Below, piece by piece: positions 1 to 10,560 of a stretch of 64,000 nucleotides of DNA (the first letter of the stretch is position 1; each line of letters starts with the position of its first letter). Where the stretch lies: contig NC_079147.1 of the NCBI RefSeq assembly GCF_945859685.1, forward strand, positions 284,371,679 to 284,435,678, read 5' to 3'. Both the position numbers and the translations under genes were made by a program. The notes beneath the pieces are model-generated. The model did not search any database and had not been told where the DNA came from. It saw only the letters and a list, made by a program, of their open reading frames with translations. This DNA is from Eupeodes corollae. Its lineage: Eukaryota; Arthropoda; Insecta; Diptera; Syrphidae.

Positions 1-50
1 NNNNNNNNNNNNNNNNNNNNNNNNNNNNNNNNNNNNNNNNNNNNNNNNNN
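1..50. other. Assembly gap (N run)
   Basis: Fifty undetermined bases open the window. The neighbouring LINE fragment is already mid-element at base 51, so the element continues into or past this gap. Confidence 0.98.
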
Positions 51-480
51 AGTGAACAGCTTTCAGTTATAGGTGTGTGCATCAGAAATCACCTGTTGTG
101 AAAAAGGAGCTCTAAAAATGATAGGAGATCTTTCACTTACCGAGCTATCGCCGCAAAGTCTCAAGTCTTTCATTGTTTTATCGATATTTGCTCCAACAAT
201 GCTCTAGTGGAACAGCCACTTGCGTTTCTGCCTTTAACAATTCAACCGTAATACCAGTACTGCTAGGAATGCCCATCAGTTTACCCTTGAGTCCAATTTC
301 GAACGTAGTGTGCCTTTAGGGATTGTTTCTGTAGCCGCACTACATGAATGTGGAATGCTTTACCAGGGTCAATATTTCCCACTCAATACAATGTGCTGAC
401 ATTTAAAACTAATATGCATCGGCATCTCCCTTATAATCCTGTCCTCAGTTCCTAATTGCTCGCACTATGTTTAATCATTA
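51..480 (+). pseudogene. Family-K non-LTR retrotransposon, 3' remnant
   Basis: This is the decayed C-terminal end of a LINE reverse-transcriptase polyprotein. The first bases read QLSVIGVCIRNHLL, which aligns with EQLSNLGMCIKNHFLW of the copy at 47.68 kb. The later part reads MWNALPGSIFP, then a stop, then LTFKTNMHRHLPYNP, matching VWYALPDAIFP and AFKTDVHGYLLSYP at 50.5 kb. The reading frame is broken by stops and small deletions, so no protein can be made. Only the end downstream of the RT domain is present and the 5' part is lost at the gap. The match to two other copies in this window makes the family assignment firm. The clade is uncertain: CR1/Jockey-group LINEs are the likely relatives. 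Confidence 0.7.
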
Positions 481-2498
481 AAAGGGTATTCGTCACCCCT
501 TTAGTTCGCGCTCAGAATAAAAAAAAAAAAGAAAAAACAGGAAACGTTAATGAAGCGGTAAAAGTTCTACCTCCTGTCATTTAGATGCTTTAAAAAAAGT
601 CTTAAGCTTGTTATATAGGCACCTACCCAAATGTGGAGCCATACCCAAGTTTGAATATTCAGACTTAAAATGTATGCTTCTCTGGACTGACAAACCCGCT
701 CCTAATTTAATACGCTATAGTCTTGAGGACTTTTTTATATTCTCCAAAAATGCATTAAAATTGTCATTTTACAAAATTTCAATATTTCCTCATGAACGGT
801 CACCCTATTCGAATTTTTACAAATACCATATGTCATCGAGTAGCTTTATGCAATGAAATGTCCCATAGTTAATAGTGTTTATCACTTGAATTCCTAGCAA
901 AAGGATACTTTGAAAGGCAAGCACCATCCACATCATAGGTAAAGCTTCTACTCCTCGCTAGCGGCGGACATGATATGATATGATACCTTACCTATACCTT
1001 ACCTGGTGCTTTATCTGAGATAGGTACAAGTGCCATTCAACTGGCTCTGTTAACGTTGTCGTCGTCCTTAGTCTTCATCATGTCGTCGTCGGTCGTCAAA
1101 GGTATATAAACTTACCCTACTATTGCTGGGGGTACTGACTACTGATGGTTCAGTTCAGTCGTCCTCGTTGCCTTTGCCGTTGACGTTGACGTTGAGGTTA
1201 TATTTATTGAAATGGGTCACGTGCACAAAAAATATTACTGAAGTGTTTCCTTCCGTCACATATGGCTTCCAATACACATCAGGATCAGCATCAGGACGAA
1301 CTAAAGGATGACATTTCTTCTGCTATTTGCTGCTCCTGTGTATAATTTTGTATTCTTTTGTTCGTTTTGTTCCTTCTTTTCACTTGGAATGATGTTTCTC
1401 CTTACAAAAGGAACCAAAAGCAAACGATAGCTTTCAGTTTTGAGTTTTTTTTTTTCTTATATTGAATTTTGTTCTTCTCCTTCTGCTTCGCTGTAGCCAA
1501 AGTTAAAAAAGGATAACGAAGAAAAAAAAAACAGTTAAGAAAATGTTTTTCAATTGAAATTTATATTGGAAATATGCAGTCGATTGTAAGGATTATGAGA
1601 AGCAGTTTAAGGATATATAGATAACAGTCAGTTGAAAAGTAGGTACGAGTTGTAGATGGTATGTTTAGGGATTGGAATTGGGATTGGGAGTTAGGAGTTG
1701 GGACTTGCTTCGAGAAGAAGATAAGATAAAAAAGAACATAATAAACTTTTCGCTATAGAGAGAGTGAGGAGACGAGAGAGAAAGGTCCTGCCTCGCGTTG
1801 CTGAAGTGGAAGATGTGTTTTTGCAATATCGGTTGAGAAGATGTTATTCCTTTAAATTGAATATAAAATGGCGACAATTTATGCAGGGATTTGAATTTAA
1901 TAATAATATTGAGCGAGCAGAAGATGATCTTTTTTTTTGTGTTGGATATTATGTTATTAGGAAAGTAAGATTGTTGTTTTCTTTTTGCTTCTCATAATTT
2001 CCAGTATTGAATGTCAACCTGATGTTGTTGTCCTTTTTTTGGACTTCGTTTTTAGTTGGTGCGAGAAGTTGTAAGTAAATCAAAATAAGCCAACCAAATG
2101 GCGGTGTTTAATGTTAAGAAGAAATCAGGAACTTGGATGTCCGATGTGCGTTATTAATTTTTTTGTTAAGATATTTGAAATCAAATTGAAAGTTTCACAG
2201 TTGAATTGATACATTTACAGAAATTACAAAAATTACTTTTTCTTATATGGAACAGGAGTGGATATACATAAGAAAAGAACTACTTCAGATTTTCTTCTGA
2301 GAAACCTCTTAGAGTTTTGCCACTTTAAAAAAATTGGTCTTTTTTCAAAAATATAATTTTAATTTTAGCTGATTTTTCTTTCTTAAAAAGTAGACTTGAC
2401 AATTCGTACCAAACTCGATTTGTACAAAATTTAATACAATCAAAGTACCTGTGCCAGTGCATTTCCGAATTTCATTAGCATTCGAAAACGGAAATTTT
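481..2498. other. No gene recognised; AT-rich noncoding DNA
   Basis: No family, splice structure or long open frame was found. The stretch has poly(A)/poly(T) runs, a short tandem of TGATA-type units near 970-990, and GTCGTC runs near 1055-1095. The short open frames here look like chance openings. Confidence 0.5.
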
Positions 2499-2513
2499 CC
2501 CAAGCAACAATTT
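2499..2513 (+). repeat. Left terminal inverted repeat
   Basis: CCCAAGCAACAATTT pairs perfectly with the reverse complement of 5664-5678. The bases that follow (TTGGTAA here, GTAACC on the other end) also resemble each other after a small offset. Confidence 0.7.
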
Positions 2514-3252
2514 TTGGTAAAAAATCGGCTTACAAACCGATTTATAACCCGAGGTTATTTACCGAAAAGTAATGAAATCGGAAAAAATCACGGCTGGGAG
2601 ACGTTCCAGAACCATTACCATTACCCGAAATGGTCAGTAACTTTTGAACTTAGGTTTTTTCTTGGTAACAAAAAAGCGATTTTAAAGAGTTAAATAATAA
2701 CTTCTTCTAAACCTGGGTTTTTGTTTGGTAATAAAAAACCAGCTTTAAACGGTAAAATAATAACTACTTATTGGAGGTTAAATGTAACCGATAAGAAGCG
2801 GTTAATATCTTACGTTCCGTTAACGTTATTTTGAAACGTTATGGTTACTTAAAAACCATTATTTTTCGTCGGTTAGAATTAGGTTACCAAAAAACCCAGT
2901 ATAATTCCGAAGTCAGTTATTATATAACTATTTATAACTTCCCTGAAAATAAAATTCCTTTTAGATAAAAAGAGGTTACAAAATTACTTTTTACATGTTT
3001 TTTATTAATGTTTAAACTAAACATTTAACTACTTTATTAACTTAAAACTAATGCATACTTAAATAGTTAACTTAAGTTATAATAATAAAAAAAAATAATC
3101 GGTTGCTGCTCCGTCGCTGAAAATAAATAAACAAATTTATTAGAAAAAAAAATAAAAATAAAAACTACAGTAATATAATATAAATGTAACTATATAAAAA
3201 GAAATGTGGGTAAAATGAACTTACAATTTTCCCAGCCTGAAACGAGCCTGCT

Positions 3253-3953
3253 TTAAGTACGTTTCATGTATGCGGATCTCTCTGCATCGCTGAAGTTAGG
3301 GAACCTCTTCCTGACCGCCTCCACCATCACACCAAAAATTTGCTTGTACACATCGAATCGTTTTTTGGTGGCCGCCCCGAACCACGAGTATTCGAGGAGC
3401 AAAGTGTGTTCACACATGCACCTGGACAGTGGACATTGTGCGAACAGTTTTTATTCGCGCTTACTCCTCCAAATGTGCTGAGTTTCCGAATCTATTTAAA
3501 AGAAAAATAAAACGAAACAAATATTTTAGTTATAATTTAACATATAGAGAAAAATAATATTAGTAAAAATACAATTTTAAGAATACATTAGTAAGAAAAA
3601 TATTATTAGTAAATATACAAAAGAATTTACACATACTAAGGCTCGCTTAAAAACTGGATCAGCTCCAATTTTTTCTTCCAGTTCATCCATCTGGGCGTGA
3701 TCTTTGGTGGGCAACAAGCTGTCGGGAATTTCAGCTGTATCCACCTGCTCAACTCCAAGGCATAGTTTCTCCATAATAAGGTTCAAGCTAACCTCCGCCT
3801 TAGCCATGAACTTTTCAAGGAGTTGCTTATTTTCGACGGAATCCACTTTGAATGCCCCCAGCCCCATTTCGATGGACTGTAGACTTGTCCTTTGTTCAGC
3901 CTGCACATTTTGAATTATTTGTAAGGCAATTTGCTGTTCAGAACTTCTGGAAT
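3253..3953 (-). pseudogene. DUF4806-domain gene, two coding exons, frameshifted
   Basis: Exon 3953-3637 is preceded by a good acceptor (CAACATTTTAG) and ends at a GTATGT donor. It encodes a helical segment starting SSEQQIALQIIQNVQAEQ and ending near DPVFKRAL. Exon 3491-3253 follows a TTTTAAATAG acceptor and continues in phase with IRKLSTFGGVSANK. After two small frame breaks (near the AAAAA run at about 3445 and at about 3420) it ends with LEYSWFGAATKKRF, YKQIFGVMVEAVRKRF and SDAERSAYMKRT, then TAA. The order of coiled helix, LSTFGG-type core and YSW-G-KK-F motif is that of the DUF4806 family, which is widespread in insects and of unknown function. A GTAAGT donor at 4751-4747 may mark a 5' noncoding exon. 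The exons lie wholly inside the TIR unit. The two frame breaks suggest this copy is dead. I infer the gene belongs to the mobile element. Confidence 0.6.
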
Positions 3954-4124
3954 CTAAAATGTTGAATAAAATATACTTTACAACAATTGAAACATTAAAC
4001 AAAAAACAATAACATTTTGTATGGAGTTATATACTTTTGGGCTATGATATCAGCTGCTAAGTACTTCTGGATACAATATCTTATTTCTATTAAAGAAATA
4101 CAAGAGTGTACTTTGTAGCAGAGT

Positions 4125-4350
4125 TGTAAATGATTACAATCATTTTGAATGTAATCCCACAAAAATGCGTTCAAAAATTGAAGCGAAAGACTGCAATCAT
4201 TGAATTCAATTTAGAACGCGACTTAAATGCAGTCTGCAATCATTTTGCACTTTTTGTATCGAAATCATATTATTTAGAATGGAAAAGAATGCAGACTGTA
4301 AATGATTTAAAAAGAATGCATGCATTCTCAAATCATTGTATTCACTGAAT
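4125..4350. repeat. Palindromic MITE-like insert
   Basis: The stretch is built from repeated and inverted versions of ATGATTGCA, AATGCAGTCTGCA and GAATGCA. For example, GCAGTCTGCAATCATT at about 4231 is nearly matched in reverse by GAATGCAGACTGTAAATGATT at about 4288. Related wording occurs at 33990-34330. This looks like a small foldback or MITE-type insertion within the larger TIR unit. Ends and target duplication could not be set. Confidence 0.35.
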
Positions 4351-5663
4351 GCAACAAACGGAATGCATAAAATGAATCTTGAAATACGACTGGCTGTCAC
4401 TTTTTTTATGAAGAAGTAAAAAAGATGTAATTTGTTTACTTAGTTTTTAATAGATAGTTAAAAATAAGACCTTTTTTTACCTATTCTTTATGAGAAATGA
4501 GGGAAAAAAATACGCAAAAAAAGCCAACCGCCAAAAACATGAAATGACTTGCTGTCGCATCTGTTTGTGTATGTATAGTTAAAACCACGTTTCAAAAGTC
4601 AAAAAGAAGTGATTTTTTTACTAATTTTTTATTGGAGAGTTAAAGAGTTACCTATTCCTTATGAGAAAAGGTGAAATAGGGAAAAAACCTACCCAAAAAC
4701 ACGTTTCATCCAATAAAAATAATTAATTTAACATAATCCAAAATGACTTACCAAATACGTTGACTCCAACTCCTTTGATTAGCAATCCTTTTGTTTTTAA
4801 AAAATTATTCTTTATTTTTTCAAAATTTACTCTTATTAGCACTAAGCACACTTTGCGACTTTACGCCACGCATAACAAACACCAAATGAGGAAAACAGAG
4901 AGGGAGGGTTGTTTCGGTTGTGTGTAATGCAGTCTGATTGGAAAATAGATTGTGTGGTTGAGTGGGTTTGGTTGTGGAGAGAATACAAATGAGTTAGACT
5001 ATTACTTAGGCTCTAGATAGGTAATATTTAGACTAAATATAGATAATATGGAGTAAAAATAGTAATTTTTCAACTTTTACTAAAAAAAGATTATATTTCA
5101 ACTTATAACTAAGCTTTTTTAAAACCAAATTTACAATATTTATTTGTAAAGGAAAAAATAAAACAAAGTATTTAAAAACCAATTTGACTTCCAAAATTAA
5201 ATCGGTTACATAACTACCAATAAAATAAGTTTTTTTATGACCAGTTTTACATTTTTAGTAAAACTGGTAAGATTTTAGCCAATAAAATAATTATCAAATT
5301 CAAAAGTGTTTTTTTTTTTTTAACCTGAAAAATAAATTATTTTCAAGCTGGTTTTGAACTTGATGACTAGAACTGGTTATAAATTAGCCAGAAAATTGAA
5401 AAAAAGTAAACAATTGGTAAATACAAACCTGATTTATGACCAAGGTTTCAAATAGGATTTTTAAAGCCAATTTTAAACCTGGGTAATTAAAATACCTGAA
5501 AAAAAGGATGCAAAATTACCTGAAACTAACTTTGGGTTTATTTCAGGTTTTTTTTTTACCGAAAATTTCCCTCAATTTAAAGATAACCTATTTAAAACCA
5601 TTTTAAAACCAAGTTTATTCCAGGTAAAATTAATAACCGCTGTAATTTTGCTACTGAGGTTAC

Positions 5664-5678
5664 AAATTGTTGCTTGGG
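5664..5678 (-). repeat. Right terminal inverted repeat
   Basis: AAATTGTTGCTTGGG is the exact reverse complement of 2499-2513. Confidence 0.7.
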
Positions 5679-5823
5679 TTGTTTCTACACTAAGAGAGGT
5701 AACGGATTGCAACTCGAAGGTCGTTTTTAAAGAACACAAAAGGAGAATGGTGTTAAGTTGTTTGAAATAGATAAAATGTAAGTGAGGAAATAATAATATA
5801 ATAAAATATAAATTTCACTAAAG

Positions 5824-6075
5824 GGAATCATCAGCGAAATATGTGCCAAACAAAGGCAATTTGAAAATATGGTGAATTGCATGTGTGCACATCCCGATTT
5901 AGCCAAAGGACTTTTGAACACCTCGAACGCCAGAAACACTTCAAACAATTTGTGGGAAAGGCTATCGTCATCTTTAAATGCAAAAGGACCACCAATGCGA
6001 GACGTTGTCGGCTGGAAAAAAGTTGGACAGTTCCTCTCGAATAGCATTCAATACTTAATTGAAAGTGGTTTTTGA
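5824..6075 (+). pseudogene. Myb/SANT-like DNA-binding domain fragment
   Basis: The open frame reads QRQFENMVNCMCAHPDLAKG, then LNTSNARNTSNNLWERLSSS, LNAKGPP and GWKKV. This is the pattern of the Myb/SANT-like domain (Pfam Myb_DNA-bind_5 type): QFE-MV-FM--HPDLAKG, then NLW--L---LN--GPP----W-KVW. The domain breaks after WKKV, where a +1 shift would restore the expected tryptophan, so it looks frameshifted. The sequence before it (ATTTCACTAAAG) could be a splice acceptor. In insects such domains occur in host regulators and in accessory proteins of TEs such as Harbinger. It lies about 150 bp outside the TIR unit, so membership of that unit is not shown. Confidence 0.45.
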
Positions 6076-7206
6076 TAGTCTGAAGTTCTGTACAAAACTA
6101 AACAAACGCAATGGTTAAAAAAGTAAAATAAATAACACATTTCAAAAATGTTTGATTTATCTCGTATTGTTCTATGTTCAACTCGCAACCAAGTCCATTT
6201 TATTAACTTTTTATTGAATTTTATATTTTCTCTTTAAAAATTAATTTCAACTTCCTCGTCTTGTTTGTGATTTGTTTTGATTTTTTTTGTTCGGTATTTT
6301 TGCTTTGACACATCTCATGAGAAATACTTCGAGACTCGGCAAATCTATTCTACAAATAGAAAAAGTTCTAGATGGTTGTTTGGTTCGAACATTTTACAAA
6401 CTACGAATTCATAAACGATTAGAATATCATATAACAGAGTAGGGCCCCTAAATTTTAAACAGAATTTAAGTTTGGAATAAATTTCAAATCAAAGTTTCAT
6501 TTTATGTGCAATGATGATACATTTTTAGAAAATTAATTTCGAAAAACAATTTGGGAAATACAAGCAATTATTGCCTACGTTTCCATAAAGTTGGAGGATA
6601 AATATTTTTAACGTCAATGTGTCAAATGAAATTACAACCATTAAGTCCGCGCAAATAAAAATAAGACTCATCGAAATTGACATCCAATTCAAACTTTGCA
6701 ATATCACAAGATAAAAGTGTATATAGATATATTTCGGTTTAAAAGGCAAGTAGTCCGCCTAGACAACATGTCCAATTTTTTTAAATTTATAGATCAGAAC
6801 ATGTGCATCTGAAGAATTATTTAAAAAAATGTATTCAAAGTCTTTAAATTTTCAACTTTAATTGATATTTGTGAATTTTTCATCTTGAAAATAATTTCCT
6901 GGGAGAACCTACTAAATGCACAGTAAAATGGATTAAATTGAAACCAATTTTTTATTTAATTAAATAAAGTTTAAAAAAACACATTACGCAATTTTTATTT
7001 CGAAAAATAAAATAAATGCCGCTCAACTTAAAACTGTAAAAATTCAGAACTCTAAAATGATGTTAACTTTGAAGAAATACTCGAGATCTAAATATTTTTT
7101 TTTTAAAAGAAATTGACAGTTCCTCATCATTCTAAGGAATTAGGACTGTCTTACGGCACATTATGGTGAATTTTGAATTTGGATCTACAATTCTATAAAT
7201 TCCAGA
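6076..7206. other. No gene recognised; AT-rich noncoding DNA
   Basis: Long A/T runs and no coding pattern. Nothing recognisable was found on either strand. Confidence 0.5.
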
Positions 7207-7239
7207 TCACACAACAACTAAAGCCGTCTGACCAATAAC

Positions 7240-7890
7240 AACGTCGTCGTAGAAACGTCGAATGGGTGCTAAACAACAGGCGGTGGGCAGCAATTTTTCG
7301 AACAACATTTTCTTCAGCCACGAAGCACATTCTGTTCTGAGAATACTAAAGTAATTGGAGAGAAGCCATTCCATCCACAAAAAGTCATTATTTGTTGCGC
7401 TTTTTGGTCTGAAGATGTGATTTTGCCTTACTTCTTCAAAAACGACAATAGAGCGACTGTCACCGTCAGTTCGGAGCATTATGGTCATATGATAACTGAA
7501 TTTTGTTTGCCTGCTATGAAGAATACGACTTGGACAATATGTGGTTTCAACAAAAACGGTACCACATGCCACACAACTTAAGCGAATATATGTGGCTTTA
7601 TTGCAAGAGACAATTCCTGGCCGCGTTATTTCTCGGCGTAGCTATATCAACTGGCCAGCAAGGTCATGCGTAAACACTGCTGGACTTCTTTTTTTTGTAG
7701 GGTTACACACAAAACAGTGTTTATGCAGATAAACCTTTAACTCTTGAGCATTTAAAAACCAAAATTCGTCAATGTGTCAAAAAATCATGGAAAATTACCT
7801 CAATAGAACCGATGCTTGCAACAATTCGCGTGGTGGTCAATAAAATGGTGAAGTGTTTCACTCGTAATCTCAACATTCAAACTTAATAAT
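7240..7890 (+). pseudogene. rosa-like (DD41D) mariner transposase remnant, copy 1
   Basis: The three forward frames together give the second half of an IS630/Tc1/mariner transposase of the DD41D type. In order: NNIFFSHEAH (first catalytic-Asp region), VALFGLKM, a stretch ending EHYGHMITEFCLP, VVSTKTVPHAT (frameshifted form of WFQQDGATCHTA), PGRVISRRSYINWPARSC, and LLFFVGLHTKQC (from LDFFLWGYVK). At least four frameshifts or stops are needed to join them. In intact relatives the spacing from the Asp of QQDGA to the Asp of TPLD is 41 residues. The element is inactive, and terminal repeats were not identified. Two other copies lie at 42.1 and 61.5 kb. The family call rests on motif order and remembered consensus. 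Confidence 0.65.
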
Positions 7891-8079
7891 AAAAAAGAAA
7901 TATCATGAAAAAAGAAATGTTTTATACGTGTTCTATTTACTTTTACTTTTAAAACCGCAAAATGGATAACCCTGTATTACCAAGACCTCATCGCAAGATC
8001 AGTTGAAAACATAACCGGAATCAAAGATGGTCACAAGAATTTGTCCTTTTTAAGACCAACCTTAACTTGATGAACTATA

Positions 8080-9376
8080 CTACGGCAATGAGACTGCGCT
8101 GTATTGATACGATCAGTCAGCAGCTTGAAGTAAAAACTGTTTTAAATAAAGATTTTTTGAATATCTGATCTATGAAATCCATCTTCTGGATCTTCTACCA
8201 ATCGCCCTTTTTATCGAATACATAGTTTCCTGCAGCGCTATTAGGCTGAAGGAATCAAACAGCTGGTTGTCAAAACCTTATGGTCACAACACAACGAAAC
8301 TTATTGAGATATTATCTCGGTAGACACTGACTACTGCACTCCTACTTTGAGCCTTAGAAAGGGTTTTAAGGTTAATTTCCCATCCAGAGAAGATTGGGAG
8401 GATAATTGGTCGTGTCAATAGGTTTCGACACAACCATCTTTACTGACGGCTCAAAGTTTGAGAGCGGAGTTGGTTCTGGGATCTTTTCTCAGTCCCTAAA
8501 TGTAGCCAAATGCTTTAGGCTTCCTGACTTTGCTAGCGTTTTTCAGCCTGAACTGCTGGCAACAAGGGGGGCATGTAAGATACTTAAACAAAACCCAAAC
8601 CAAAACCGAAATGCGGCTATCTTTACAGACAGTCAGGCAGCTGTCAAAGCCATTAACTCGGCCATATCCTCATCTTAATTGCTCCAGCAATGTCGCGATG
8701 AGCTTGCGAACCTGTATTTAACCTCGGTGTCACCCTGATCTGGGTTCCGGGCCATAGTGGTATCGTGGGAAATGAACGGGCTGACGAGCTAGCCAGGCAA
8801 GGATCGGCCCTTCATAGCTCACATGCGGAAATGGTTAACATTCCTTTTGGTGCTATGAAGGGTAAAATCTTTTGTATCTACCAAACTGAATCAAACCGAA
8901 GGTGGAGCAATTTACCCAACTGCATTATATCTAGGAAGATATGGCCCACCTATAATACAACCCGTACAAACGATCTTCTATTCAGGCAAAGACAAGACAT
9001 AGCCAGGATTGTTGCGGTTTGTACAGGACATTGGCCTATAGGAGTTCATGCAGAGAAGTTGGGTATCTCTTACAACACCTTTTGCCGTAGTTGTAGTGAC
9101 CAAAGAGAAAGTGAAACGATAAACCATTTCCTCTGCAAATGTCCTACTTTGGCAAACACTAGAATGAAATACTTTGGAAAAGCATTCTTTCACGAACTTG
9201 ATGATCTATCTGAAACAAAGATTAGAAACCTAATCTTTTTTCGACAAAATGGCTCTAACATAATCGCTATGAAGCTTCTCTATAAATCTGTCCCTTTCAA
9301 TCACAGGTCAAACGAGTTTTTGGTATCAAAACGGCGCACATCAGTGCTAGTTGGATCTCAGACTAGGTTGCCTTGA
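8080..9376 (+). pseudogene. R1/LOA-type LINE: RT C-terminus plus RNase H
   Basis: The segment at 8150-8330 reads LDLLPIALFIEYIVSCSAIR and KESNSWLSKPYGHNT, the usual end of the RT thumb region in R1/LOA/I-type LINEs. It is followed by an RNase H domain. Its acidic residues are in IFTDGSKFESGVGSG (8436), PELLATRG (8548), FTDSQAAVKAI (8623) and GNERADELARQGS (8768). After RNase H comes a zinc-knuckle-like CRSCSDQRESETINHFLCKCP (split here for length: CRSCSDQ, then ETINHFLCKCP) at 9085-9150. Two frame breaks separate the RNase H halves, between about 8675 and 8765. The last open part, 8765-9376, encodes 203 residues and ends in TGA. The RT core is missing, so this is a 5'-truncated, inactive copy. 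It may belong with the ORF1-like remnant at 19 kb, which was not tested. Confidence 0.7.
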
Positions 9377-9675
9377 GATCACCATTTCTACCTACCTACC
9401 CATGTAATCCATTTTTATGATTGTTAATAAATGCGGAGCTCCAGCTGAAATTTAAATAATTTGACACTTTTATCTAAAAATTGCAATAAATGAGTAACTC
9501 AAACTAAAAGAACATCTTTCTCAAAGCCTTAACAAACAATTTGATTGCAATATCAACCCACACTTGTTGGAAGTTTCTTTGCGTTTGTATGTTTTCATTT
9601 TTCAAATCAAAAAGGTCTCACTTTAAAAAATTCAGATTTATTTTAAAGAAAATTGTGAAGGCTCAAATAACTAAA
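9377..9675. other. No gene recognised
   Basis: AT-rich sequence between the LINE tail and repeat R, with some TAA-rich sequence that may be LINE 3' UTR. Nothing else is seen. Confidence 0.45.
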
Positions 9676-10560
9676 AAAAAAAAAGGCTGGGATGCGACCC
9701 ACACTGATAACTTCCCATCCCATCTGTCGATTTGTCTTGTCTAAAAGTTTTTTAGATTTCGTGTTTTGCTAAAAAAGTTATCAATTGAACTATTCTAAAA
9801 AAAAATTAAAAATGTTTGCATGTGATGAAAAAGTTTGATTTCAACATCTGTTTTGGTTAACAATATTTTTATTCGAAAACCAACGTTTAATAATTTTATT
9901 ATCATTTATTAAAAGTTTTTATTTCTAATAGAGATTTTATTTGTAGATTTTAATTTTTTATGAAAAAAACTGGCTGTTAGATTTTTAGAAAAACAATTAC
10001 TGAATTTTGAAAACAGTATATTTTATAAAATAAAATTAATTTGAAACCTATATATTTAATTTTTAAAAAAATAATTGAGTCGAAAATCAGCTTTTATACA
10101 TTTTTGTATGGTGTCAACTGTCAATTCGATTTTTCTCAAAACGTTACTGAAAGTTGAAAACAATATTAAAAAAAAAATAATTTTAACCCAAATTTTTTCT
10201 TTGGTATCACGTTGCAACATATAATTTGATTCCTTATTAGTTCGTGACATATTTAGGGCTAACCAAAGCTTTGAGTTTTTTTATATACTGCTATGGTAAA
10301 AAAAATCACCCACGCAATTTTCTTGTTAGCCCTTATCTGTATAACAAAATTTATTTGAAGCCGATATCTCTTCTGGTTCTTGTGCTATGAACAACGTGAG
10401 TGTGTACGGACGTTCGAGCGTACGCACACACGCACGCACAGACATCTTTTCAAAAATCTTTTATTTCGTCTCTAGAGACCTTGAAACGCCGATAGATGTC
10501 AAAATTTTCAATTCGACCAATCGGACCCATTACAATAACTTCCTATGGGAAGTTAAAAAT
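9676..10560 (+). repeat. Dispersed repeat family R, copy A (near full length)
   Basis: Five places in the window share this wording. One end carries GGCTGGGATGCGACCCACAC (9685). The middle has T-rich units with AATTGACAG-type cores. Then come a block ACAAAATTTATTTGAAGCCG (10347), a CGTACG-rich tract (10405-10440) and a terminal palindrome AACTTCCTATGGGAAGTT at 10537-10554. AACTTCCCAT at 9709-9718 is the reverse complement of the last ten bases of that palindrome, so a short TIR-bounded element of about 846 bp is possible. No coding capacity is present. I do not recognise the superfamily; a MITE or other non-autonomous element is likely. Confidence 0.6.

Larger units (their letters stand above)
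2499..5678. mobile_element. Putative DNA transposon with 15-bp TIRs carrying a DUF4806 gene
   Basis: The first 15 bases, CCCAAGCAACAATTT, recur exactly as the reverse complement at the far end, bounding a 3180-bp unit. Beyond the perfect match both ends continue into subterminal DNA dense in GGTTA, AAACC and ACCGG-like motifs (about 2515-2900 and 5030-5660), resembling the subterminal transposase-binding arrays of some cut-and-paste elements. Inside lie a spliced DUF4806-type gene on the minus strand (3253-3953) and a small palindromic insert (4125-4350). No DDE transposase was recognised. The unit is therefore either non-autonomous, carries a diverged transposase, or has captured the gene. 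The flanks give at most a TT dinucleotide as target duplication, which is not convincing. The superfamily is unknown: the ends are not CACTA, and similarity to known elements was not tested. Confidence 0.6.
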
